Assembly: GCA_017480785.1 (NCBI GenBank) | Contig: JAFURZ010000003.1 | Coordinates: forward strand, 1 to 64,000 | Direction of reading: 5' to 3' | Source of the DNA: Bacteroidales bacterium | Lineage (GTDB): Bacteria; Bacteroidota; Bacteroidia; Bacteroidales; P3 | DNA length: 64,000 nucleotides | Part shown: piece after piece, positions 26,317 to 34,488 of the stretch | Layout of the letters: each line of letters starts with the position of its first letter | Numbering within the stretch: position 1 is the stretch's first letter | Notes under the pieces: model-generated | Databases searched by the model: none | What the model was told of the DNA's origin: nothing | What the model saw: only the letters and a program-made list of their open reading frames with translations | Made by a program: the position numbers and the translations under genes

Positions 26317-27218
26317 TGAACTTCAAGGACTGGTGGTATAGGCTGAAGGATGGCGCCATCGCCGACGTAATCAAGCGGAAGCACCGTTTTGTGGTGATGG
26401 ACACCGACACTTTCAAGGAGAAGTTCTCCTTCCAGTTGTCGGGAATAAACCTTTTCGTCACCCTCGGCATCACCATCATCGTCCTTATCCTGCTCACCAC
26501 CATCCTCATCGCCTTCACCCCGTTGCGAGAGTGGATTCCCGGCTACACCAATACCGCTGCCGTGGAACAGACCTACTCCAATGCCAAGAAGATAGACTCC
26601 CTTCAGGTGCAGCTGGAAAACCAAGAGTGGATGGTGGCCACGCTGCAGGCGGTGTTGCGTGGCGAGGAGCTGGGCGAGACACAACAGATAGACAGCAGCG
26701 CCACGTTACAGCAGGTGGCTGCTGTCTATCGTCATTCAAAGGAGGATAGTCTGCTCCGCCTTGAGGTGGAGCGCGAAGACAACCGCTATCAGGTGAAGAG
26801 CAACGTACCAGCCGCGGGGAGCGTCGGCACTGTCGCCGATGCCTCGCCGGCCATCACGCACCTCTTCTTCACCCCCCTCAAGGGCAACATCCTCACTCCC
26901 TATAGTAGAGAACACCAAGGTGTAGACATCGCAGGCGAGACGGGCCATGCAGTCTGTGCCGCCTACAGTGGTACGGTCATCTTCTCGGGCTTCACCGCCG
27001 AGGGAGGACATACGCTGACCATCCAGCATCCGGGCAACGTCGTCACCATTTACCGCAACTGCAGCTCCTTGTTGATGCGTCAGGGCGACATGGTGCGAGC
27101 CGGCGAGCCGGTGGCCTACGTGGGCAATGGCGGCCACCGCGAGCTGGGACCCTATCTGCACTTCGAGATATGGGTCAATGGAGCGTCGGTCAACCCTGAA
27201 GAATACATATCTTTCTAG
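26316..27218 (+). CDS. M23-family (LytM) envelope protein, probably catalytically degenerate
   Basis: A 300-residue protein with one membrane helix (about residues 44-66), a coiled region and a LytM domain (about 195-300). The first metal motif is intact (HQGVDIAG). The last one reads PYLHFEIW instead of xHLHFE, so the catalytic His of the HxH pair is Tyr, and the usual YxH segment reads IYRNCS. It may work like NlpD/EnvC-type activators rather than as a peptidase (inference). The start is GTG at 26316, sharing one base with the stop of the foldase gene. It ends 4 bp before dxr. Confidence 0.8.
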   Translation: MNFKDWWYRLKDGAIADVIKRKHRFVVMDTDTFKEKFSFQLSGINLFVTLGITIIVLILLTTILIAFTPLREWIPGYTNTAAVEQTYSNAKKIDSLQVQLENQEWMVATLQAVLRGEELGETQQIDSSATLQQVAAVYRHSKEDSLLRLEVEREDNRYQVKSNVPAAGSVGTVADASPAITHLFFTPLKGNILTPYSREHQGVDIAGETGHAVCAAYSGTVIFSGFTAEGGHTLTIQHPGNVVTIYRNCSSLLMRQGDMVRAGEPVAYVGNGGHRELGPYLHFEIWVNGASVNPEEYISF

Positions 27219-27222
27219 TCAC

Positions 27223-28350
27223 ATGAAACGCATAGCCATCTTGGGTTCCACCGGCTCCATCGGTACACAGGCGCTGAACGTCATACGGCGTCACCGTGAC
27301 CTGTTTGAGGTGGAGGTGCTATGCGCCGGCTCCAATGCCGACCTGCTTGTGCGGCAGGCCATGGAATTCCGTCCCAATGCCGTAGTGATTGCCGACAAGG
27401 GGAAGTACAATATTGTGAGCGATGCCCTCGCCAGTACCGACATCAAGGTGTTTGCCGGCGAGGAGTCGATGGTCGACTTGATGGAGATGCCCTCCATCGA
27501 CTTGGTCCTGGCGGCCATTGTGGGTTTTGCAGGCCTGAGGCCTACCCTGCGGGCCATTGAGAGCGGCAAGTCCATCGCCTTGGCAAACAAGGAGACCATG
27601 GTAGTGGCCGGAGCAATCGTCACTGCCGCCGCCGCGCGCCATCGCGTCCCCATCCTGCCAGTCGACAGCGAGCATTCGGCCATCTTCCAGTGCTTGATAG
27701 GGGAGGGGAGCCCCATCGACAAGATACTCCTCACTGCCAGCGGCGGTCCCTTCCGGGGCATGACGCGCGACCAGCTGGCTACCGTCACGCTGGACCAGGC
27801 GCTCCACCATCCCAACTGGAGCATGGGCCGCAAAGTGACCATCGACAGTGCCAGCCTTATGAACAAAGGGCTTGAAGTCATCGAGGCCAAGTGGCTCTTC
27901 GGCGTCGAGGCCGACGACATAGAGGTTCTTGTTCATCCCCAGTCGGTGGTCCACTCGATGGTGCAGTTCCGCGACGGCAGCGTCAAGGCGCAACTCGGCG
28001 TGCCCACCATGGAGACCCCCATCCAGCTGGCCTTCTCGTTCCCCGACCGCATAGAAAGCCACCTTCCGAGGCTTGACTTTGCACAATACCCCGCGCTCAC
28101 CTTCGAGCGCCCCGACCGCACCACCTTCCGCTGCCTCGACCTGGCCTATCAGGCCATCCGCCGCGGCGGAAACATCCCCTGTGTGATGAACGCCGCCAAC
28201 GAAGTGGCCGTGCAGCGCTTCATCGACGGAGAGATAGGGTTCCTTGACATTGCTGATTGCGTCGAGCGTGCCATGCAGGATGCCCGGTTTATCCCCAACC
28301 CGTCGATCGACGACCTATTATTAACCGATAAAACCATTCGCAACCAATGA
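27223..28350 (+). CDS. dxr: 1-deoxy-D-xylulose 5-phosphate reductoisomerase
   Basis: A 375-residue NADPH enzyme, second step of the MEP isoprenoid pathway. The nucleotide-binding motif ILGSTGSIGTQ is at residues 5-15. ALANKETMVVAG and PVDSEHSAIFQ carry substrate and metal ligands, and ASGGPFR and NKGLEVIEAKWLF are typical. The ATG at 27223 is chosen because the protein then begins MKRIAILGS; an upstream in-frame ATG lies inside the preceding gene. It overlaps the next gene by 4 bp. Confidence 0.96.
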   Translation: MKRIAILGSTGSIGTQALNVIRRHRDLFEVEVLCAGSNADLLVRQAMEFRPNAVVIADKGKYNIVSDALASTDIKVFAGEESMVDLMEMPSIDLVLAAIVGFAGLRPTLRAIESGKSIALANKETMVVAGAIVTAAAARHRVPILPVDSEHSAIFQCLIGEGSPIDKILLTASGGPFRGMTRDQLATVTLDQALHHPNWSMGRKVTIDSASLMNKGLEVIEAKWLFGVEADDIEVLVHPQSVVHSMVQFRDGSVKAQLGVPTMETPIQLAFSFPDRIESHLPRLDFAQYPALTFERPDRTTFRCLDLAYQAIRRGGNIPCVMNAANEVAVQRFIDGEIGFLDIADCVERAMQDARFIPNPSIDDLLLTDKTIRNQ

Positions 28351-29747
28351 AGTGGATTGCCATGCTCCTCAGCCTCTCCCTGCTTGTGCTCACCCACGAG
28401 CTGGGACACTTGGGCTTTGCCAAATTGTTCCATACGCGCGTGCGTAGGTTCTACATCTTTTTTAACTGGAAGTTCTCTATTCTCAAAGCCAAGAAGTTCG
28501 GCGGCAAGTGGCACTTCCTCTTCTTCAACGCCACCACCCCCGACTCGTGGAAGGAGGAAAACCTCGCCCCCGAGGACCAGGACAACACCCTTTGGGGCAT
28601 CGGCTGGATACCGCTCGGAGGCTATTGTGACATTGCGGGTATGGTCGACGAGACCACCGACGCAAAGGACCTCCCCGCCGAGCCACAGCCGTGGGAGTAC
28701 CGCACCAAGCCCGCATGGCAGCGCCTGCTCATCGTCAGTGGCGGCGTGCTGGTCAATTTTGTGTCGGCACTGCTCCTTTTCACCCTTATCTTCTCCCGCT
28801 GGGGACAGGACGAGCTGCCCCTCCGCAACGCCACCATGGGCTACGACTACGACCAGGTGATGCTCGACGAAGGCTTCCAGAAAGGCGATATCATCTACAC
28901 CATCGACGGCCGCGAGATGTACGACTTCACCGAGGCCTCCAAGGCCCTCCTGCTCGACAATCCGCGCCAGGTGACCGTCATGCGGGGCGACTCGTTGGTC
29001 GACATCGCCATGAGCGGACACCTGCTCGAGCGGGCCAACCGCGAACATGTGAAGCACCTGATGAAACCCCGCATGCCGTTTGTGGTGAACAACTTCATGT
29101 CGGGCTCTGTCGCACAGCGTGCAGGCATGCAGGAGGGCGACAGCGTGGTGAGCCTCGACGGCATACCCATGGCCGCGTTCAGCGACCTGTCGCCCGCCCT
29201 CAGGGACCGCGCAGGCGACAGCGTCACCATCGGCTTCTACCGCCACGGGCAGCTCGACTCCGCTGTCGTCCTGCTGGGGTCCGACGGCAAGCTGGGCGTG
29301 AAGGTCGTCACCGACTTGGCGCGCCTCTTCGAGGTGAAGCACATAGACTACACCTTCTGGCAAGCCATCCCAGCCGGCATCAGCCATGGTTGGAAGACCC
29401 TTGTTGAGTATGTCTCCTCGCTCAAGGTGCTCTTCTCCCCGGGCGGCATGCAGAGCCTCGGCGGCTTCGGCACCATCAGCAGCATCTTCCCCGACCACTG
29501 GGAATGGCAGGCCTTCTGGACCGTCACCGCACTGCTGGCGCTCATCCTCGCCTTTATGAACATCATCCCCATCCCCGGCCTCGACGGCGGGCATCTCGTC
29601 TTCACCCTCTGGGAGATAGTCTCAGGCCGCAAGCCGTCCGACAACTTCCTCTCCGGGGCGCAGAATATAGGTATGATTCTCCTCCTGGCCTTGATGATAT
29701 TTGCCAACGGCAACGACCTCTGGCGCTGGCTCTCGGGCAAATTCTAG
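28347..29747 (+). CDS. rseP: RIP metalloprotease RseP (site-2 protease, M50)
   Basis: A 466-residue intramembrane zinc protease. The active-site motif THELGHLGFAK is at residues 15-25, inside the first membrane helix. PDZ-like segments lie near 170-300 (EGFQKGDIIYTIDGREM and AGMQEGDSVVSLDGIPM). The third metal ligand segment is IPIPGLDGGHLVF (about 408-420). It cleaves anti-sigma factors or residual signal peptides in the membrane. It lies in the dxr-rseP pair found in most bacteria, with a 4-bp overlap to dxr. Confidence 0.95.
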   Translation: MKWIAMLLSLSLLVLTHELGHLGFAKLFHTRVRRFYIFFNWKFSILKAKKFGGKWHFLFFNATTPDSWKEENLAPEDQDNTLWGIGWIPLGGYCDIAGMVDETTDAKDLPAEPQPWEYRTKPAWQRLLIVSGGVLVNFVSALLLFTLIFSRWGQDELPLRNATMGYDYDQVMLDEGFQKGDIIYTIDGREMYDFTEASKALLLDNPRQVTVMRGDSLVDIAMSGHLLERANREHVKHLMKPRMPFVVNNFMSGSVAQRAGMQEGDSVVSLDGIPMAAFSDLSPALRDRAGDSVTIGFYRHGQLDSAVVLLGSDGKLGVKVVTDLARLFEVKHIDYTFWQAIPAGISHGWKTLVEYVSSLKVLFSPGGMQSLGGFGTISSIFPDHWEWQAFWTVTALLALILAFMNIIPIPGLDGGHLVFTLWEIVSGRKPSDNFLSGAQNIGMILLLALMIFANGNDLWRWLSGKF

Positions 29748-29756
29748 ACCCTTCCC

Positions 29757-31154
29757 ATGAAGAAGCTCGACCGCCTCATACTCCGCTCCTTCATCGGCCC
29801 GCTGGTGCTCACCTTCGCCATCGCGGTCTTTGTGCTGCTCATGCAGTTTGTGTGGAAGTATGTCGACGACCTCGTCGGCAAAGGGCTCGAGTTCAACATC
29901 ATTGCCGAGCTGCTCCTCTATGCCTCGGCCACCTTCGTACCCATGGCCCTCCCTATCGCCGTTCTTTTCGCCTCCATTATGACCATGGGCAATTTCGGCG
30001 AGAAATACGAGCTTGTCGCCATGAAAGCCGGCGGCGTCTCCATCAGCCGTGTCATGCGACCCATGGCCCTCGTCGTGCTCCTCCTCACCGGCATGGCCTT
30101 CTATTTCGCCAACAACGTGATGCCCACCGCCATGCTCAAATACCGCATGACCCTCTACGACATCACCCGCAAGAAGCCGGCCGTCAACATTCGGCCGGGC
30201 GAGTACTATAAGGACATTGAGGGCTACGTCATCCGCATCGGCAGCAAGGACTCCGACGGCAACACCCTCCACGACGTGGTCATCTACGACCACTCCAAAG
30301 GCATGAACGAGACCTCGGTCATCGTGGCCAAGAGCGGCACCATGACCGCCTCGGCCGACAACCGCTACCTCTTCTTCACCCTCCGGGAAGGCTACTCCTA
30401 CTCCGAGAGCTCCTCGGGCGAGCAGTACAAGAAGCGCCCCTTCACCACCATCGGCTTCGACGAGCAAACCATCACCTTCGACATCTCCTCCTTCTCCTTC
30501 AACCGCAGCAGCGAGGACCTCTTCAAGGGGAGCTATCAGATGATGAATATAGCGCAGCTCGACACCACCGTGCGCCGCCTCGACAGCGCCCTCGCGGCGC
30601 GCACCGAGATGGGCTGGCAGCAGGTCACCACCCCGCTCAGGGCCTGGGCGGCCTACGACGGGAAGAAGCCGTCGGTCAGCGCCGAGCCTGAGTCGTTCGC
30701 CCACCTCGGCCCCTCGTCCCCGGCCGTCCGCAACTATGCCCTCAACACCGCCCGCACCGCAGCCAAGGACGTCCGCATGCAGGCCGAACTCCAGCAGGCC
30801 GACCGCGAGTACATCAACCGCCACCTCATCGAGTGGCAGCGCAAATACACCCTCTCCGTCGCCTGCCTCCTCCTCTTCCTCATCGGAGCCCCCTTCGGCA
30901 GCATTGTCCGCAAGGGCGGTCTCGGCCTCCCGCTGGTTGCGTCGGTGCTCTTCTTCGTTCTCTATTATGTCATCGGCATGATTGCCGAGAAAGCCGTCCG
31001 CGAGAGCGCCATAGGCCCCATCGGCATGTGGATAAGCACCCTGGCCATGCTGCCCATCGGCATTCTCCTCACCATCGAAGCCACCACCGACAGCTCCCTC
31101 TTCGACGCCTCGTCGTGGAAGAAGCTCCTCCAGCGCCTCTTCCGCCGGCGCTAG
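29757..31154 (+). CDS. LptF/LptG family permease (YjgP/YjgQ)
   Basis: A 465-residue inner-membrane protein of the lipopolysaccharide export ABC transporter. Six membrane helices in two groups of three (about residues 13-120 and about 365-455) flank a periplasmic beta-jellyroll region (about 135-330). The first lines, LDRLILRSFIGPLVLTFAIAVFVLLMQFVWKYVDDL, are typical. Bacteroidota often use a single such protein type as a homodimer; no partner gene is adjacent. It follows rseP by 9 bp. Confidence 0.9.
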   Translation: MKKLDRLILRSFIGPLVLTFAIAVFVLLMQFVWKYVDDLVGKGLEFNIIAELLLYASATFVPMALPIAVLFASIMTMGNFGEKYELVAMKAGGVSISRVMRPMALVVLLLTGMAFYFANNVMPTAMLKYRMTLYDITRKKPAVNIRPGEYYKDIEGYVIRIGSKDSDGNTLHDVVIYDHSKGMNETSVIVAKSGTMTASADNRYLFFTLREGYSYSESSSGEQYKKRPFTTIGFDEQTITFDISSFSFNRSSEDLFKGSYQMMNIAQLDTTVRRLDSALAARTEMGWQQVTTPLRAWAAYDGKKPSVSAEPESFAHLGPSSPAVRNYALNTARTAAKDVRMQAELQQADREYINRHLIEWQRKYTLSVACLLLFLIGAPFGSIVRKGGLGLPLVASVLFFVLYYVIGMIAEKAVRESAIGPIGMWISTLAMLPIGILLTIEATTDSSLFDASSWKKLLQRLFRRR

Positions 31155-31274
31155 TGCAGCGCACGGCATCCCACCCCCTAACCCCTCCTGCCGGGCACCT
31201 CTTCTGCCCCTGCCGGAAGGGTATTTCTTTTTAGGTCGTGCGCGATTTAATTAAGGAATTTTAGCACATCGCCA

Positions 31275-31312
31275 CCGGCCCGCTTCCGCCCTTCGGCGGG
31301 AAGCGGGTCCGG
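31275..31312. terminator. GC-rich hairpin after lptF/G
   Basis: CCCGCTTCCGCC, loop CTTC, GGCGGGAAGCGGG, with further CCGG pairing outside. No T-run follows. It may be a terminator or a REP-like hairpin. A partial match to family A (GGTCGTGCGCGA, 31234-31245) lies just before it. Confidence 0.4.
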
Positions 31313-31369
31313 CGGGCGAAAAAGTTGATGTGGCTGAAATGCAGGATTTTACGTGTTAAAACGGTATCA

Positions 31370-31503
31370 AAAACGCATTATCAACGACTTAGGTCCGACT
31401 GCAGTCGGACCATCCTCGGAGTTGTGTCGGAGTTGTTACGGAGATGTTACGGAGTTGAGGCAGGGGTGACCTGGAGATTGGTCGTGCGCGACCTATCTGC
31501 ACC
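31370..31503. repeat. Dispersed palindromic element, family A copy 2
   Basis: The same 20-bp palindrome as copy 1 lies at 31392-31411. Four CGGAGTTG-type units start at 31417, 31428, 31439 and 31450 (period exactly 11 bp). Hairpin GGTCG-TGCG-CGACC follows at 31480-31493. Distances between parts equal those of copy 1 at 38-175. The two copies are in direct orientation about 31.3 kb apart. Confidence 0.85.
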
Positions 31504-31518
31504 CGTCGGGGGCATAAA

Positions 31519-31572
31519 AAGAGCAGTGTCCGGTCGAGCCACATGGGTGGTGGCCGACCGGACACTGGTCGC
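31519..31572 (-). terminator. Terminator of kal
   Basis: On the minus strand a perfect 12-bp stem (AGTGTCCGGTCG with CGACCGGACACT) and a 17-nt loop, 18 bp after the kal stop, is followed by GCTCTTTTT. Confidence 0.75.
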
Positions 31573-31589
31573 TTTCGGACGTCGTCCGG

Positions 31590-31982
31590 TTACTGGTTTT
31601 TACGCTGGCACTGTTTGGGGGTGACGCAGGTGCCGCTGGCGCGGCACACGAGCACTTTCTCCTCCAGCACGTCGGCGGCCGAGTCGCTGATGTCGGGGCG
31701 GGTCTTGATGACCTTGTAGGCCTCGAAGCTCATCTTGCGGCTGGTGTTGCCCACATGGGTGATTTCGCCGTAGGCCTCGATGTAGTCGCCGGCATAGACC
31801 GGGGCCTTGAACTCGACCATGTCGTAGGCGCAGAAGAGGCCTTCGTCGCCGTCCTGGATGATGAGGAGCTCGGTGGCCACGTCGCCGAAGAGGTGAAGCA
31901 TGTGGGCGCCGTCGACGAGGTTTCCACCGTAGTGGGCGTCCTTGGCGCTCATGCGGACGCGAAGCATTGATTTAACTGCCAT
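31590..31982 (-). CDS. kal: 3-aminobutyryl-CoA ammonia-lyase
   Basis: A 130-residue hotdog-fold enzyme of anaerobic lysine fermentation that removes ammonia from L-3-aminobutyryl-CoA to give crotonyl-CoA. The whole sequence fits the family: [55 protein letters not shown] and [13 protein letters not shown]. In fermenters it sits with kamA, kamD/E, kce and kdd, and often with atoD/atoA. Here only an atoD lies nearby (35869-36516, same strand), separated by an AT-rich island. No promoter is evident directly upstream. Confidence 0.9.
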   Translation of the reverse strand: MAVKSMLRVRMSAKDAHYGGNLVDGAHMLHLFGDVATELLIIQDGDEGLFCAYDMVEFKAPVYAGDYIEAYGEITHVGNTSRKMSFEAYKVIKTRPDISDSAADVLEEKVLVCRASGTCVTPKQCQRKNQ

Positions 31983-32096
31983 AATTCTTGTTTTTATTGG
32001 ATAATTATTACGTTTAAGGTTTTCTTGTTTGCTATCATTAACGGTTGGTTCCTGATAATATTGTGTATCAACATCCGGATTGTAGCCTTTGACGGA

Positions 32097-32339
32097 TTAG
32101 ACAGCGAGCAAGGTGCTGTAGCGAAGTACCTCGATGGAAGCATCGGTTCTTTCCTGGCTTCCGCAATAGACCACTGCACGGCGTGACAAACGGGCGTCGA
32201 GCTGGGGGGTGAGGTTTCTAAATCCTGTCTCAAAAGAGCTGTTGTAGGTTGCCGACGACTTGATTTCATACCCTTCCAGTGTCTGTCCTACCGGCACCAG
32301 CAGGTCAATCTCGTTGCCGTTGGAGTCGCGATAGAACAT
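32097..32339 (-). pseudogene. C-terminal remnant of an AAA/DUF4143 ATPase
   Basis: The 80-residue frame MFYRDSNGNEIDLLVPVGQTLEGYEIKSS... matches the end of the restriction-nuclease-like DUF4143 domain of Bacteroidota ATP-binding proteins (RDSNGNEIDLL, EIKSS). An in-frame stop lies about 17 codons upstream of the ATG, and the Walker domain is missing. It is either a truncated pseudogene or a stand-alone fragment. A promoter-like pair lies upstream (32414-32445). It is not a fragment of the intact ATPase at 34489-35679, whose C-terminus differs. Confidence 0.75.
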
Positions 32340-32413
32340 TTCTCCCGAATGTCCGTCTCTAACTTTCTGCTAATCATATTTAAAAATCATATTATGCAAT
32401 CCTGCATCTCAAC

Positions 32414-32445
32414 TGCAAAATTACATAAATATTTTGATTGACAAA
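32414..32445 (-). promoter_or_regulatory. Promoter toward the DUF4143 remnant
   Basis: On the minus strand, TTTG (32442-32445) and TAATTTTG (32414-32421) have a 20-bp spacer. It probably belonged to the intact ancestor gene or to the kal transcript. Confidence 0.55.
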
Positions 32446-32505
32446 ATAAAGAGTTGATTTTCCGCCTCAAAAACACACTTTTTCTTTGGATTGTGGAAAA
32501 ATATT

Positions 32506-32535
32506 TTGCCGGATGGATTATTATTCGTAATTTTG
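32506..32535 (+). promoter_or_regulatory. Promoter toward the leucine-rich lipoprotein gene
   Basis: TTG (32506-32508, in TTTTG) and TAATTTTG (32528-32535) with a 19-bp spacer fit the Bacteroidota consensus well. It lies about 270 bp upstream of the ATG at 32805. Confidence 0.55.
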
Positions 32536-32804
32536 CAGTCGATTTCAAAAGTGAAATCACCGAAGCGTTATACTTGTTTCTTGTAAGTGAAAATGTGAGA
32601 AGTTTTCTACGAATCGCAGGAATTAGTGTAATGGTTCGCGCTATGGCGTGGGCTGGTTACATCTTCCCGATTCAAGGTAATTCTCACAACCGTCACTTAG
32701 TGAAGTGGTATATCAGCACCACGCTTCGTTATAAATGTTTTGTTCAATTCGGTGCTGTACGAGCAATAAAGGTTGCACCCGATGACGTATGAGGGTTGAG
32801 TTTT

Positions 32805-33803
32805 ATGAAACAGAAATATTGCCTACTTGCAATGTCGTTATTCTCTTTTGTGTTGACAGTCGGCTGTACAAAAGAGCAAGAAACCGTAAACGGTCTTGAA
32901 ACTGTGGACGATGTCTGCTCAAAGATGGATGATGTAGTGTTTAAACGTTATTGCATTGAACATTATGACTATAATCACGATGGAAAAATATCAATGGACG
33001 AAGCTGAGCTAATAACTGAAATTAATTTTTCAGAGGAGAGTATTCACGACATAGTCAGTTTGAAAGGCATGGAATATATGACAAATCTGCGCAAACTAAA
33101 ATGTGGTGGAAACAAGCTAACAACCATAGATTTAAGTCATAATACTAATATTACAATACTATATTGCGGGAACAACAAACTCGATGTTTTGGATGTAAGC
33201 AAACTGACGCAACTTCAAGTTCTATGGTGCAATGCGAACAACCTCACATCACTTGATGTCAGCAATAATCCTGACCTAAAAGACCTCACATGTTATAGTA
33301 ATCACATCACCTCGCTTGATGTGAGCAACAACAAACAACTAACAGAATTAAGTTGTCACGCCAATAATATTACCACTCTCGATCTTCGAGGTGCAACTGC
33401 TCTAGAGAGTGTTCTTTGTAACAATCCCAACTTGACATCTTTGGATGCTAGTGGTTTGACCAAACTTAAATACCTTACTTGCTATGAAAGTGCGCTGACC
33501 ACGATAGATGTTTCTGGATGTACTAATTTAAGACAGATTTGCTGCCAAAAGAATCATCTCGCTACCCTTAATCTCAATTCCTGCCATTCTCTTTACAGTT
33601 TACTTTGCCAGGAAAACAATCTTACTACTCTGGACGTTAGTATGTGTGACTTGGCAAATAGTCAAACAACATATGTGCCCTTGAGGTGTGCCATGAGTTC
33701 ACTGCAAACGCTCTATCTTAAATCTGGCTGGAGCATAAATCATATCACATATAACCGTAGTTCTGAATATATTTCTCCTAACACGCAAATAGTTTACAAA
33801 TGA
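32805..33803 (+). CDS. Leucine-rich repeat lipoprotein with EF-hand-like loop
   Basis: A 332-residue protein. The lipoprotein signal peptide ends LTVGC (Cys about residue 20). An EF-hand/dockerin-like calcium loop, DYNHDGKISMDEAE, lies near residue 55. About ten leucine-rich repeats follow, each about 21 residues, of the form LxxLxCxxNxLTSLDVSNN, with a Cys in the consensus. The ATG at 32805 is preferred over TTG at 32796. GC is far below the neighbours, suggesting transfer. The next gene overlaps it by 4 bp. It is likely surface-exposed; the ligand is unknown. Confidence 0.8.
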   Translation: MKQKYCLLAMSLFSFVLTVGCTKEQETVNGLETVDDVCSKMDDVVFKRYCIEHYDYNHDGKISMDEAELITEINFSEESIHDIVSLKGMEYMTNLRKLKCGGNKLTTIDLSHNTNITILYCGNNKLDVLDVSKLTQLQVLWCNANNLTSLDVSNNPDLKDLTCYSNHITSLDVSNNKQLTELSCHANNITTLDLRGATALESVLCNNPNLTSLDASGLTKLKYLTCYESALTTIDVSGCTNLRQICCQKNHLATLNLNSCHSLYSLLCQENNLTTLDVSMCDLANSQTTYVPLRCAMSSLQTLYLKSGWSINHITYNRSSEYISPNTQIVYK

Positions 33804-34240
33804 TGGAAAATGATTTTAGACCCAACGACCTTGTTAGAATTAAGGATCAAGAATACAACCACATTTCCCAAAATGTGTATTGGAACGAGAACGTGTTCCG
33901 CATCTTGTCTATAAATAAAATGACAGTCGAGTTGTCAGACATTGATAGCGAAGTCCCATCTGACATCATTGAGCCGATACCTATTGACGGCAAGGCAGAT
34001 GCGTGTATATACTACGCTCCTGCTTTTATGGCTAGCATGGGAGAATCCATACACGAGCATAAAGATGCTGGCACATCATATTACGTTAATAGATTCGGAA
34101 CTGTAAATGTGGATGGCCATACTCTGAAAGATGAGTTTTTGACAATGAAATTTAGATATGTACATGAGGTTCAACGCTGGCTACAGGAAAATGGAAGCCG
34201 TGATGAGCTACGAGTGAATCAAACCCTAAAAAGCCGTTAA
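33800..34240 (+). CDS. Small hypothetical protein coupled to the LRR lipoprotein
   Basis: A 146-residue protein (or 145 from the second ATG) without a signal peptide. The family is not recognised with certainty. The N-terminal half (NDLVRIKDQEYNHISQNVYW... RILSINKMTVELSDID) looks like a small beta-barrel. The end, MKFRYVHEVQRWLQENG, resembles short accessory-region proteins of Bacteroides that end in a YVHELQ-type helix (inference from memory). The start overlaps the stop of the LRR gene (ATGA), so the two are made together. Confidence 0.6.
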   Translation: MMENDFRPNDLVRIKDQEYNHISQNVYWNENVFRILSINKMTVELSDIDSEVPSDIIEPIPIDGKADACIYYAPAFMASMGESIHEHKDAGTSYYVNRFGTVNVDGHTLKDEFLTMKFRYVHEVQRWLQENGSRDELRVNQTLKSR

Positions 34241-34284
34241 AGAGATAATAGGGGAAACGTGAATTTGCGAGCACAACTCGCTTT

Positions 34285-34392
34285 TGGCAGATGAGCATCT
34301 CGTTTCGGCGGGATGCTCATCTCGTATATAAATTGTTTCCCAACTCACAAGAACGAGATGAGCAACTGCCGAAAATGAGATGAGCAGGAGGC
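34285..34392. repeat. Palindromic element with 11-bp units (GAGATGAGCA family)
   Basis: The arms are TGCTCATCTCGT (34314-34325) and ACGAGATGAGCA (34353-34364), a perfect 12-bp inverted repeat. A further ATGAGATGAGC at 34375 lies exactly 22 bp after the first. Extra half-arms GATGAGCATCTCG (34290-34302) lie at the left. It sits between two convergent genes. Confidence 0.75.
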
Positions 34393-34488
34393 TTTTCATA
34401 GCTCCTTTTATTGAGCCATCGCCGAGATACCGAAGAAGGACCGAGCTTGGATCATAGTCGGCACATAGGAGGGAGACAATAGCCAAGC

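Larger units (their letters stand above)
32340..32804. other. Intergenic region, 465 bp, with divergent promoters
   Basis: AT-rich, with a minus-strand promoter (32414-32445) and a plus-strand promoter (32506-32535). A 112-codon frame covers 32454-32792 but spans the promoter and has no recognisable domain, so it is not called. The plus-strand leader to the lipoprotein gene would be about 260 nt. Confidence 0.5.

Noticed and set aside
32454-32792. A 112-codon frame upstream of the LRR lipoprotein
   Set aside because: It overlaps the predicted promoter at 32506-32535, has no ribosome-binding context and no domain; it may be a relic, but cannot be supported.
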